From positions 2,698,523 to 2,762,522 of the forward strand of contig NZ_KB911579.1 of the NCBI RefSeq assembly GCF_000383575.1: a DNA stretch of 64,000 nt. Direction: 5' to 3'. The translations under genes and the position numbers were made by a program. Below, one piece after another: positions 1-7,413 of this stretch (the stretch's first letter is position 1; each line of letters begins with the position of its first letter). The notes under the pieces were generated by a model, which was not told the origin of the DNA, did no database searches, and worked only from the letters and a program-made list of their open reading frames with translations. The DNA is from Salinispora oceanensis. GTDB taxonomy: Bacteria; Actinomycetota; Actinomycetes; Mycobacteriales; Micromonosporaceae.

Positions 1-421
1 GAACGGACCAGAGTGCACTCGGCTCCGGGTGCCGGTAGAACGCGGCTTCGCGTTGCTTCTGAACGGTCTTGAGAACCCGACGGCGCTGCCGAGACAGGTG
101 CGTCATGTACTCGCGTCGTTGCTGCAGCATTTCCTGCTTGCTCGGACCACCGGAGTTGTTGGCGATCTGCGAGGCGAGCATTCCGATCGCGGAGAGGCCG
201 AAAAGGCCTCCGGCGACGTAGCGAATGGTGTTGCCACTCTGGCCGGCGAACATCAGCGCCATCGCGAACGAACCGGCGAGCATCGGCAGCATCATCAGCA
301 TCTGCCCCCAGCTGCGCCCGCCCGGCGCTGGCACCTCGGGCGGCGCCTCCAGCAAGACCTCGCCGGACGGGTACTCCGGTTCCGGTTGCCGAGCCGGGCG
401 TTTCACAACGATGGTGCTCAC
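1..421 (-). CDS. eccC: Type VII secretion ATPase EccC, N-terminal part (runs off the left edge)
   Basis: EccC is the motor ATPase of the ESX/type VII secretion system; it sits in the inner membrane and recognises WXG100-type substrates. The visible 140 residues read STIVVKRPARQPEP, then a membrane pair (GQMLMMLPMLAGSFAMALMF, then IRYVAGGLFGLSAIGMLAS) and the basic stretch QQRREYMTHLSRQRR, a classic EccC N-terminus. The FtsK/SpoIIIE ATPase domains lie beyond the window. The GTG start at 421 follows a GGGGAGG ribosome site eight bases upstream. It is divergent from eccD, so the 421-559 gap should hold both promoters. Family identity is seen in the sequence; function is established for the family. 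Confidence 0.9.
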   Translation of the reverse strand, partial: MSTIVVKRPARQPEPEYPSGEVLLEAPPEVPAPGGRSWGQMLMMLPMLAGSFAMALMFAGQSGNTIRYVAGGLFGLSAIGMLASQIANNSGGPSKQEMLQQRREYMTHLSRQRRRVLKTVQKQREAAFYRHPEPSALWSV

Positions 422-558
422 TTGTCAGACCTCCCCGCTGATGCCTGGACTCGATCGAAAGGAACCGGTGCCCACGCCACCGCACATGGTAGGTAGCCTC
501 TTCTCGTCATGACAGCCGCGGGCCCGTTTTGGTCCGCTCCTCGTCGGAGGGGGCGTCA

Positions 559-1947
559 GTGGTTACCCAGGCCGGAACCGGACTCGCACGCATCGCCATC
601 GTCGCCCCAGACCGGCGACTCGATCTAGCCCTACCGGAGCACCTACCGCTGGTTGGAATGCTGCCTGCCGTGTTACGCCAGGCAGCGGAGCACCCATCAG
701 ACGGGACGGCCCACGGGGGCTGGATGCTACGCCGCACCGACGGCACTGCCATTGATCTGAACCGTACGTTGGCGGCGCAGAACATCCGAGACGGGGAGAC
801 GCTGCACCTGGCGCCGCGCCGTACCGAATGGCCAGAGCTGTCGTACGACGACCTGATGGAGGCGGTCGCCGCCGGCGCGCGGCGCCGCGGGATCGCCTGG
901 AATCCACTCGCGACTCGCCTGACCGGGCTGATTGTCGCCAGTGCGCTGCTGCTGACCGGCCTGGCCGTCATCCTCGGATCGGAGGAGCCCGGCTGGCTCG
1001 GTGGCGTGATCGCTCTCAGCGCCGCCGCCGGGCTGCTACTGGGCGGGATTGTGCTCTCCCGGGCGATGGCCGACTCGCTCGCCGGGGCGGTGCTGGCCGC
1101 CGCCGGCCTGCCCTATGCCTTCGTCGGCGGGGTCCTGGTGATCGGGACCGGGGAATCCGTCTGGGCGCTCGGCGCGCCACACATACTGCTCGGCTCCGCC
1201 GTCCTGCTCCTCACCGGCCTACTCGGCATCCTCGGGGTGGGGGATGCTGCCCGGGTCTTCGTCGCGGCGGTCTACGCCGGAATCTGGGGCATGCTCGGCG
1301 GGTTGTTCGCCCTTGGCTCGCTCGACGCCGTACAGGGCGCGGCGATCGTGGTCAGTGGGGTGACGCTGCTGCTGCCGGCGATGCCGCTGCTCGCGGTGCG
1401 GCTGGGCAAGGTACCGATGCCGGCGCTGCCCCGGACCGTTGAGGACCTGCTGCGCGACGAGCCGCAGCCGCGGCGGGAGGCGGTCTACCAGGCGACTGCC
1501 CGGGCCGACGAGGTGCTCACGGGCATGATCTTCGGCTCGATCGTGGTCACCGTCGGTTGCCTGATTGTGCTGACCGCGGCGGGTTCGGTCTCCGCTCTGG
1601 TGTTGACCGGAGTCGTCTCCCTCGGCTACCTGCTGCGGGCCCGACTGGTGTCGACCGTGCGGCATCGGGTGCCCATGCTCGTCGGAGGGCTCGTCGGGCT
1701 GGCCCTGTTGCCCCTGGTCGGCGCGGCTGATGCCGAGACGGTGGTGCGGGTGCTGGCGGTGCTGCCGGTGGCGATGGTCGCGGCCGGGATCTCGGTGAGC
1801 GCTGGGCTCGCCTACAGCCGACGAGCCCCGTCCCCACGCCTGGCCCGGTTCGGGGACTTCCTCGATATTCTGCTGCAGCTCGCGGTGGTGCCGGTGGCGT
1901 GCGGTGTGTTGGGCCTGTACACGTTCATGCGTGCCTTGAACGGCTGA
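559..1947 (+). CDS. eccD: Type VII secretion integral membrane protein EccD
   Basis: EccD forms the main membrane channel component of the ESX core complex. Residues about 1-90 make a YukD/ubiquitin-like cytosolic domain (ARIAIVAPDRRLDLALPEHL). From about residue 120 on there are roughly eleven hydrophobic helices with a charged loop (RTVEDLLRDEPQPRREA) after the sixth, which is the family layout. The length of about 460 aa is normal. I chose GTG 559 because GGAGGGGG lies six bases upstream; a TTG at 529 has no such site. It lies next to eccC and eccB, as expected for one secretion locus. Confidence 0.92.
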   Translation: MVTQAGTGLARIAIVAPDRRLDLALPEHLPLVGMLPAVLRQAAEHPSDGTAHGGWMLRRTDGTAIDLNRTLAAQNIRDGETLHLAPRRTEWPELSYDDLMEAVAAGARRRGIAWNPLATRLTGLIVASALLLTGLAVILGSEEPGWLGGVIALSAAAGLLLGGIVLSRAMADSLAGAVLAAAGLPYAFVGGVLVIGTGESVWALGAPHILLGSAVLLLTGLLGILGVGDAARVFVAAVYAGIWGMLGGLFALGSLDAVQGAAIVVSGVTLLLPAMPLLAVRLGKVPMPALPRTVEDLLRDEPQPRREAVYQATARADEVLTGMIFGSIVVTVGCLIVLTAAGSVSALVLTGVVSLGYLLRARLVSTVRHRVPMLVGGLVGLALLPLVGAADAETVVRVLAVLPVAMVAAGISVSAGLAYSRRAPSPRLARFGDFLDILLQLAVVPVACGVLGLYTFMRALNG

Positions 1948-1956
1948 GCCGCCGGG

Positions 1957-2718
1957 CTAGTCGTCGGTGCGCCAGGTGAGGTCACTCGCCTCGGGGACAT
2001 CGTCGCCGCGGATCAGGGTGATGAGGGCGCTGTCGATGTCTGGGCCGATGAAAAAGTCGTCGGCCCAGTGCAGTTGGAACACCCTTCCCTGAGCGTCGAT
2101 GACAAGCTCGGATGGCCCGTCGGCGTTGTTGCCGAGTGGGAAGACAGGGTTGTCGTACTCTTCGGCGAAGATCTCGGAGCCTTCGGCTAGCACTCCCCCA
2201 GTCCTGGTGGGTTGAATGCCGCTTGCGAATCCACCGCCTGGCTCCCCGTGTCCCCCAAACTGCGGAAGGATCAGCCCACCGAACTCGACCAGGGCGGCCC
2301 GGGCGGCGGGAAAGCACTCCAGGCCCGCGAGTTCGTCGGCGAAGCGCCTCAGCCACAGGTCGACGGCGGCGGTCATGTCCCGACCAGGGAACCACCCGGC
2401 TTGGTCCAGGATCTCGCGCACGTCCGGCGGGAAGCGGCCCTCGGCGGCGCGGTACCGCGCGTACTTCTCGGCGACAACCGCGCCGGGCAGCGACGGCCAC
2501 TGGGACACCTCCCCGGTCTCTCGGTCGACGACCACGACGAGGTGTCCGGTTTCCGCTGGGGGCAGGGGCGTTCCGTCCGCCGCTCGCTTCAGGGGTTCGG
2601 AGTGGGAGATGACGAAGCCGAGGTCGAACTCGTAGAGGTTGAGCAACGGCAGCGGGCCGGGCAGAGTGACGGCGGCCCATCGTCGGAATCGGGCCATCGC
2701 CTCGCTACGACTGATCAA
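1957..2718 (-). CDS. SUKH-3 immunity-type protein with YrhB-like N-terminus
   Basis: A 253-aa cytosolic protein. The first 100 residues (LNLYEFDLGFVISHSEP, then HLVVVVDRETGEVSQWPSLP) resemble the YrhB/Imm35 immunity fold. The rest carries the SUKH-3 pattern (REILDQAGWFPGRDM, LVEFGGLILPQFGG, FAEEYDNPVFPLGNN, ELVIDAQGRVFQLHWADDFF). SUKH proteins neutralise polymorphic toxins by direct binding. The TTG start at 2718 is set by GAGGAG five bases upstream; longer reading would run into eccB. It lies on the opposite strand to its neighbours, wedged between eccD and eccB, and probably protects against an ESX-exported toxin, perhaps the giant one at 7.4 kb. The partner is inferred only. Confidence 0.75.
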   Translation of the reverse strand: MISRSEAMARFRRWAAVTLPGPLPLLNLYEFDLGFVISHSEPLKRAADGTPLPPAETGHLVVVVDRETGEVSQWPSLPGAVVAEKYARYRAAEGRFPPDVREILDQAGWFPGRDMTAAVDLWLRRFADELAGLECFPAARAALVEFGGLILPQFGGHGEPGGGFASGIQPTRTGGVLAEGSEIFAEEYDNPVFPLGNNADGPSELVIDAQGRVFQLHWADDFFIGPDIDSALITLIRGDDVPEASDLTWRTDD

Positions 2719-2852
2719 TGGAACTCCTCGGGCAGTTGAGGTGATCTGAAGGTGGCGTCGGCCGGGTGCCGGGCCCACGGTTGTCGTCGCGGTGCCTATC
2801 GTAGGCATCGCGGTCCGACTCCACCTGTGCCGACCGCGCAAGGGGAGGTGCC

Positions 2853-4301
2853 ATGCCATCGCGGCGGGACCAGGTCCAGTCGTACCAGTTCTTCGTCCAG
2901 CGGATGACCTCCGCGCTCGTGGCTCGGGAGCCCGATCCGGAGACCGCCGCGCCATTTCGGCGGCTCGGTGGTGCTGGCTTCGCGAGCCTCATGGTGGCGG
3001 TGCTCTGCCTCGCCGCGGTGGGTGTCTACGGCTTGCTGCGCCCCGGCGGCGCCACCAAGTGGAAAGAGCAGGCGGCCGTCATTCTGGAGAAGGAGACCGG
3101 TACTCGGTTCATCTACCGGGAGGGCCGCCTGTACCCGGTGGTCAACTACTCGTCGGCGCTGCTGGCGTTGGGGAAGGCGGCGCCCACCGTCTCCGTTTCC
3201 CGCAACTCGTTGGTCGGCACGCCGCGCGGCACCCCGATTGGCATTCGCGACGCGCCGGATGCGCTGCCCGACCCGAAGCGGCTCCGCTCCGGGCCGTGGA
3301 CGCTCTGCACCCAACTGTCCCGCGACCCGGCGGGTGGGGACGTCGCCACCACGGTGCTGATGGTCGGAACGGCATCCGACGGTGGGCGGGAGATGGGCGA
3401 CACCGCGCTCTTGGTTCGCGCCACCACGACGAACGGCCTGTATTTGATCTGGCATGACCACCGGTACGAGATCAGTGACGAAAATGTGGTCCTTGAAGGA
3501 CTCACCATGACCACGGAGCCCGTGGTCGAGGTGGGCGGAGCGTGGCTGAACGCCCTACCCGCCGGTGAGCCGATCGAGATACCGGAGGTGGCCGACCGAG
3601 GTGAGCGATCCGAGGCATTGCAGGAAGCTCGGATCGGCCAGGTCTTCGTCGTGGAGAGCCAGAACGGTGGCCGTCAGTACTACCTCGTCGAGCGAGGTCA
3701 GCTGCGGCCGCTCACCCAGCTTCAGGCCGAGGTGCTGTTGGCGGACCCGGCGGCCACGCGGGCCTATCCGGATGGGGCGCTACCGGAGCCGATCTCGCTC
3801 TCGGCCGGCGCCGCGGCGGCGGCGCCCAAGGCGCCACCGCCAGCTGGGGGGCCGCACCGCGCACCTGGCGAGCGTCCCGAGATCGCCCAGGAGGCCGACG
3901 ACCGGCCAGCCATCTGTGCGGCCTACCAGCCGGGGCGGAGCGAACCGACCCTCCTGTTAGGAAATCAGTTAGAGCCGGTGCAGGATCCGGTGCGCACCGC
4001 CGAGCAGAGCAACACGGGCATCCCTCTCGCTGACCGGGTGGTTATCGAACCCGGGCACGGTGTCTTGGTTGCGGCCATGCCGGCGCCGGAGGCTTCGACG
4101 GGAGCGCTGAGCCTGGTTACCGATCTCGGCTACCGGTATCCACTGGCCTCGAAGGAGGTGGCGGAGATGCTCGGCTATCGCGATGTGCGTCCCGTTGAAC
4201 TACCAGCGAGTCTGGTCGACCGGCTACCTGCTGGTCCCGCACTCGATCCGGCCGCCGCGAAGCAGGCGCTCGGCCCGGACCAGCCAGGGCTACCACAATA
4301 G
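2853..4301 (+). CDS. eccB: Type VII secretion protein EccB
   Basis: EccB is a single-pass membrane protein of the ESX core complex with a large extracytoplasmic domain. The 482-aa product opens with the diagnostic MPSRRDQVQSYQFFVQRM, then a helix at about residues 40-62 (GFASLMVAVLCLAAVGVYGL). A long outer domain follows, with the family phrases ALLALG, RNSLVGTPRGTPIGI and GVLVAAMPAP, and a proline/alanine-rich loop near residues 310-345. The ATG start has GGGGAGGTG just upstream. It overlaps the upstream region of the divergent SUKH-3 gene, so the two promoters share about 135 bp. Confidence 0.95.
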   Translation: MPSRRDQVQSYQFFVQRMTSALVAREPDPETAAPFRRLGGAGFASLMVAVLCLAAVGVYGLLRPGGATKWKEQAAVILEKETGTRFIYREGRLYPVVNYSSALLALGKAAPTVSVSRNSLVGTPRGTPIGIRDAPDALPDPKRLRSGPWTLCTQLSRDPAGGDVATTVLMVGTASDGGREMGDTALLVRATTTNGLYLIWHDHRYEISDENVVLEGLTMTTEPVVEVGGAWLNALPAGEPIEIPEVADRGERSEALQEARIGQVFVVESQNGGRQYYLVERGQLRPLTQLQAEVLLADPAATRAYPDGALPEPISLSAGAAAAAPKAPPPAGGPHRAPGERPEIAQEADDRPAICAAYQPGRSEPTLLLGNQLEPVQDPVRTAEQSNTGIPLADRVVIEPGHGVLVAAMPAPEASTGALSLVTDLGYRYPLASKEVAEMLGYRDVRPVELPASLVDRLPAGPALDPAAAKQALGPDQPGLPQ

Positions 4302-4446
4302 AGTCTGCCGCTTCAGAAAGGTTGGCTGGCCTAGCGCAGGCTGGACAGAACCCGTTACGGTTTGTATGGCAAGCGGTGCGAGCGCGCCGCAACGAGGCCG
4401 CCTCTGCCAAAGTGAGGCGATCGATGAGGACGGGGGTGACTCCAGC

Positions 4447-4776
4447 ATGACGATGCGTACCGACACCGGCTTGATGGTGAAGACCGAGGGCGAGGTAAAC
4501 GCCGTCGCCGACCGGCTCACCGGCAATCTGAACCAGCTAATGGACCAGCTTGCGCCGCTGTACGACCAGTGGAAGGGCGCCGGTGCGGGCTCCTTCCAGC
4601 AGGTGCGCCAGCGTTTCGACCAGGACATGGCGCGGCTGAACGTGGCACTGCGAGCGATCGCCGAGGCGGTTGGTTCTGCCGGTAAGGACTACGACGTCGC
4701 GGACGAAGCGATCAAGTCCGACATGGATTCCGCGGGCGCTACCGCCGGGCAGATCACCGCGGCGCTGAAGCTCTGA
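4447..4776 (+). CDS. WXG100 family ESX secreted protein (first of pair)
   Basis: A 109-aa helical-hairpin protein with the WXG turn seen as LYDQWKGAGAGSF. Family members are secreted as dimers with a second WXG100 protein through ESX. Helix 1 runs from about residues 8 to 40, helix 2 from about 50 to 95. The ATG at 4447 follows GGGGGTG by eight bases. It lies 19 bp upstream of the second WXG100 gene, the usual esxB/esxA-like pairing, with the secretion core genes eccB and eccD upstream. Confidence 0.9.
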   Translation: MTMRTDTGLMVKTEGEVNAVADRLTGNLNQLMDQLAPLYDQWKGAGAGSFQQVRQRFDQDMARLNVALRAIAEAVGSAGKDYDVADEAIKSDMDSAGATAGQITAALKL

Positions 4777-4795
4777 CGGGGAAGAAGGTTCCGAG

Positions 4796-5083
4796 ATGGA
4801 GATTCGGTACAACTTCGGTGCGCTGAACGCCGCGGCAGACAGCTGTGGCAGTAGCATGAAAAACATGAACGGCGAGCTCGAAGGGCTCAAGTCCAGCATC
4901 GCACCCATGCTCGCCACCTGGGATGGTGACGCACGCGAGGCGTACTTCCGCCGGCAGAGCGAATGGGAGTCTGCCGCGAACGACCTGCGTGACCTGCTTG
5001 GTCGGATTGAGCGAGCGCTGCGTGAGTCGGCGGCCAACATGCAGGCCCGCGAGGCGGCAAACCGGGCGAAGTTCGGCGGCTGA
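4796..5083 (+). CDS. WXG100 family ESX secreted protein (second of pair)
   Basis: A 95-aa WXG100 protein; the turn is ATWDGDAREAYFRRQ, so WDG replaces WXG, and the first helix starts IRYNFGALNAAADSC. It carries one cysteine (residue 17), which is unusual for the family. It is co-transcribed with the preceding WXG100 gene, with AAGAAGG upstream of the ATG, and ends just before a strong hairpin terminator. The likely role is heterodimeric ESX substrate or co-export partner. Confidence 0.9.
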   Translation: MEIRYNFGALNAAADSCGSSMKNMNGELEGLKSSIAPMLATWDGDAREAYFRRQSEWESAANDLRDLLGRIERALRESAANMQAREAANRAKFGG

Positions 5084-5098
5084 GCCGCTGCGAGTGAT

Positions 5099-5134
5099 CC
5101 GATGGCCTGGCCCTGTGCCGGGCCATCGGCTTTT
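5099..5134 (+). terminator. Rho-independent terminator after the WXG100 pair
   Basis: An inverted repeat with arms CCGATGGCC and GGCCATCGG is followed directly by CTTTT. It lies 16 bp after the stop of the second WXG100 gene and before the convergent mycP gene. Confidence 0.8.
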
Positions 5135-5191
5135 GCGGTCCAGCCCGACTCCTGGCCGACCCGAGAGTGCGGAGGCCGCGTCGAAGGGCTG

Positions 5192-6487
5192 TCAGTCGCG
5201 GGGTAGCGAGCTGGGCACCCGGAAGAACACCTCTTCGGGCTCATCGATCTCCGGACCCGAGGGCGTCGGCTCCCCAGGGCGAGTCGGGTGCCAGCGGAGA
5301 CGCCGTCCCCGCGGTAGCAACGAAACGATTGCGCCGACCACGAGCGCTATAGCCGCTAGTGACAGTCCACCCCAGAGCCCCGCTCGGCGGAAGTCGTTCC
5401 ACCGCTTTGTCCGCTCCTGAGCCGCTGCGTTGTAGGACGGCTCGGGCAATGGGTCCGCGGCCACCGGACCTGCGCTGCTCAACCGCTCGGTAACCGCGCG
5501 GTAGGGGCTGAGCACACCCTGCCCGTACCCCTGCTCTGGACCTCCCCGGGCCGGGTCGGCCGTGGCTAGCAGCCGGCGCGAAACCTGCGAGGCGGACAAC
5601 TGTGGCTCGGCGGCACGGATCAGGGCCGCCGTCGCACTCACCAGTGGGGTCGCGAAGCTGGTGCCGCTCCAGACATCATGGCCGTTCACGCGGGTGGCCG
5701 CGACCACCGCACCACCCGGGGCCACCAGATCGACATAGGGCCCGACCTGTGACTGCTCCACCCGTGTGCCCTGCTCGTCGATCGCGCCGACACCGATCAC
5801 ACCGTCGTAGGCAGCCGGATACGGCACCGGGTCGGGGTACTCGCCGTTGCGATGGAGGTTTCCGGCGGCGGCGACCAGGACCACATCCTTCGCCCGCGCG
5901 TAGCGGATCGCGCTCTCGACAGCGGAGTCGGGGCGGTAGAGCGTCACCGACATGTTGATCACATCTGCTCCGTCGTCGGTAGCCCGACGGATAGCCTGTG
6001 CGAAGACCTCGGGGGAGACGCTCTCACCTTGGGCCTCGTCGCCCTCGTTACCGGCCTGTTCGCTGACCCGGATCGGGACGATGGCGGCTTCCGGAGCCAT
6101 CCCATGGAAGCCGATACCCTCTTGTGGGCGGGCGGCGATCAGGCTGGCAACCGCGGTGCCGTGGGAAACACAGTCGAAGTCGCCACCGCTGGAACCACGG
6201 AGGGCATCGAACCCGGAAGTGACCTGACCGTCAAGCTGTGGATGGTTGCCGTCGGAGCCTGAGTCCACAACAGCTACTGAGACACCAGCTCCGGTGCTGA
6301 AAGGCCATACCCGTCGTGGGGCTAGCCACTGCTGGTGCCAAGGGGTGTCACTGATGATTTGACCCGGCTCGCTCGGATTGGTGCAGGAGCCCGGGGCGGC
6401 CGCGGCTGGCGCGTGTGGCATCAGGATGGTCGAGCTGACCAGCGCTAACAGGAGTGCACCAACACGCTGATGACGGTTGCGGAGCAT
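5192..6487 (-). CDS. mycP: Mycosin: type VII secretion-associated subtilisin-like protease
   Basis: MycP is a membrane-anchored S8 serine protease that caps the ESX membrane complex on the outer face. The 431-aa product has a signal peptide (ALLLALVSSTILMPHAPAAA). The triad is D75 (VAVVDSGSD), H109 (DCVSHGTAVASLIA) and S277 (SGTSFATPLVSA), with oxyanion N210 (AAAGN). A C-terminal membrane helix (SLAAIALVVGAIVSLLP) is followed by arginines. All catalytic residues are present. The ATG at 6487 is chosen over an upstream start because GGAGAGG precedes it at good spacing. It is convergent with the WXG100 pair. Confidence 0.95.
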   Translation of the reverse strand: MLRNRHQRVGALLLALVSSTILMPHAPAAAAPGSCTNPSEPGQIISDTPWHQQWLAPRRVWPFSTGAGVSVAVVDSGSDGNHPQLDGQVTSGFDALRGSSGGDFDCVSHGTAVASLIAARPQEGIGFHGMAPEAAIVPIRVSEQAGNEGDEAQGESVSPEVFAQAIRRATDDGADVINMSVTLYRPDSAVESAIRYARAKDVVLVAAAGNLHRNGEYPDPVPYPAAYDGVIGVGAIDEQGTRVEQSQVGPYVDLVAPGGAVVAATRVNGHDVWSGTSFATPLVSATAALIRAAEPQLSASQVSRRLLATADPARGGPEQGYGQGVLSPYRAVTERLSSAGPVAADPLPEPSYNAAAQERTKRWNDFRRAGLWGGLSLAAIALVVGAIVSLLPRGRRLRWHPTRPGEPTPSGPEIDEPEEVFFRVPSSLPRD

Positions 6488-6640
6488 GTCGTGCTCACCT
6501 CTCCTTCGCACAACGCCGCTGCATCCTAACGATTTCGGGACAGTCGCCGGGGCCCCGGTATCGCGACAGGTTCAGTATCGTGGGCTGTGCCGAGTGCCGA
6601 CGGCTGGTGACGCCGGGTAGACGTGCGGGGAGAGGACGTC

Positions 6641-7033
6641 GTGGACATTGAGGCCTTGCGCGCTCGCGCTGATGAGCTGATGGCCCAGTTCGAGCGGATG
6701 CGGTCCGGCGTGGGCGATCTACAGCAGCAGCTGAAGGCGGTAGACGTCACTATGGTATCGGAAGACGGCTTCGTGACAGTGACGGTTGGTCCTAATGGAC
6801 ATGTAACCAAAGTGGAGTTCGACCCGCGGATCTATCGGCGGCCGGACTCGAAGGAACTTTCCGCCACGGTAACGGAGACGATCCAGCGGGCGACGGAGGC
6901 GGCGCTGGCGGAGGTTGAGGAGCTGCTTCAGCCGTTCGTGCCGGATGGTCAGTTTCAGGCATACCTGGATCATGATCTGGCGGGTGTCTTTGGTCAGCTT
7001 GACCGCGACATCTCCCGGGAGGGGGACCGATGA
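6641..7033 (+). CDS. YbaB/EbfC family protein of the ESX locus
   Basis: A 130-aa protein with an N-terminal coiled coil (ALRARADELMAQFERMRSGV) and the YbaB core (TVTVGPNGHVTKVEFDPRIY). Such paralogues are common in actinobacterial ESX loci; whether they bind DNA or act as chaperones there is not settled. GTG 6641 is chosen because GGGGAGAGG lies just upstream. It is translationally coupled (ATGA overlap) to the next gene and begins the operon that ends in the giant toxin. Confidence 0.8.
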   Translation: MDIEALRARADELMAQFERMRSGVGDLQQQLKAVDVTMVSEDGFVTVTVGPNGHVTKVEFDPRIYRRPDSKELSATVTETIQRATEAALAEVEELLQPFVPDGQFQAYLDHDLAGVFGQLDRDISREGDR

Positions 7034-7368
7034 ACGGCCCGAATGACACGTTTGTCAACCCGGACGGCGCGCGTGATGGTGCCCGTCAACTCGATGCGGC
7101 CGGCGCAGCGCTGGCTCGCGGTTGGGCGGAGCACGCGGCCACCATTTCCACGCTCAATGCGGCTTCGCCGTGGGGCACTGACGATTACGGCAAGGAATTT
7201 AACAAAAACTACCTGGAGGGCGAGGCGCCTGCTGCTGGTGTTCTTGAGGGTGGCCAGGCGATTGTGGGACGGGTTCAGGTGCTTGGTGCGATTGCTTTGG
7301 CGGCCTTGGCGGGGACTGTTGAGGTGGATGAGGCGGTCGCGGAGTCTTTCGGCGGCGGTGACGCCTGA
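7030..7368 (+). CDS. Small WXG100-like / EspC-type ESX protein
   Basis: A 112-aa helical protein starting MNGPNDTFVNPDGARDGARQ with a helix-turn-helix layout and a WG turn (NAASPWGTDDYGKEF). This matches small ESX-associated proteins that precede toxin genes and act as export partners. Its ATG overlaps the stop of the YbaB-like gene, and the toxin start lies 45 bp downstream. The role as targeting partner for the toxin is an inference from position and size. Confidence 0.7.
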   Translation: MNGPNDTFVNPDGARDGARQLDAAGAALARGWAEHAATISTLNAASPWGTDDYGKEFNKNYLEGEAPAAGVLEGGQAIVGRVQVLGAIALAALAGTVEVDEAVAESFGGGDA

Positions 7369-7413
7369 CATCCCGGCGGGCTCGGGTGTGTAGGGGAACG
7401 GGGGCGTGACGGG

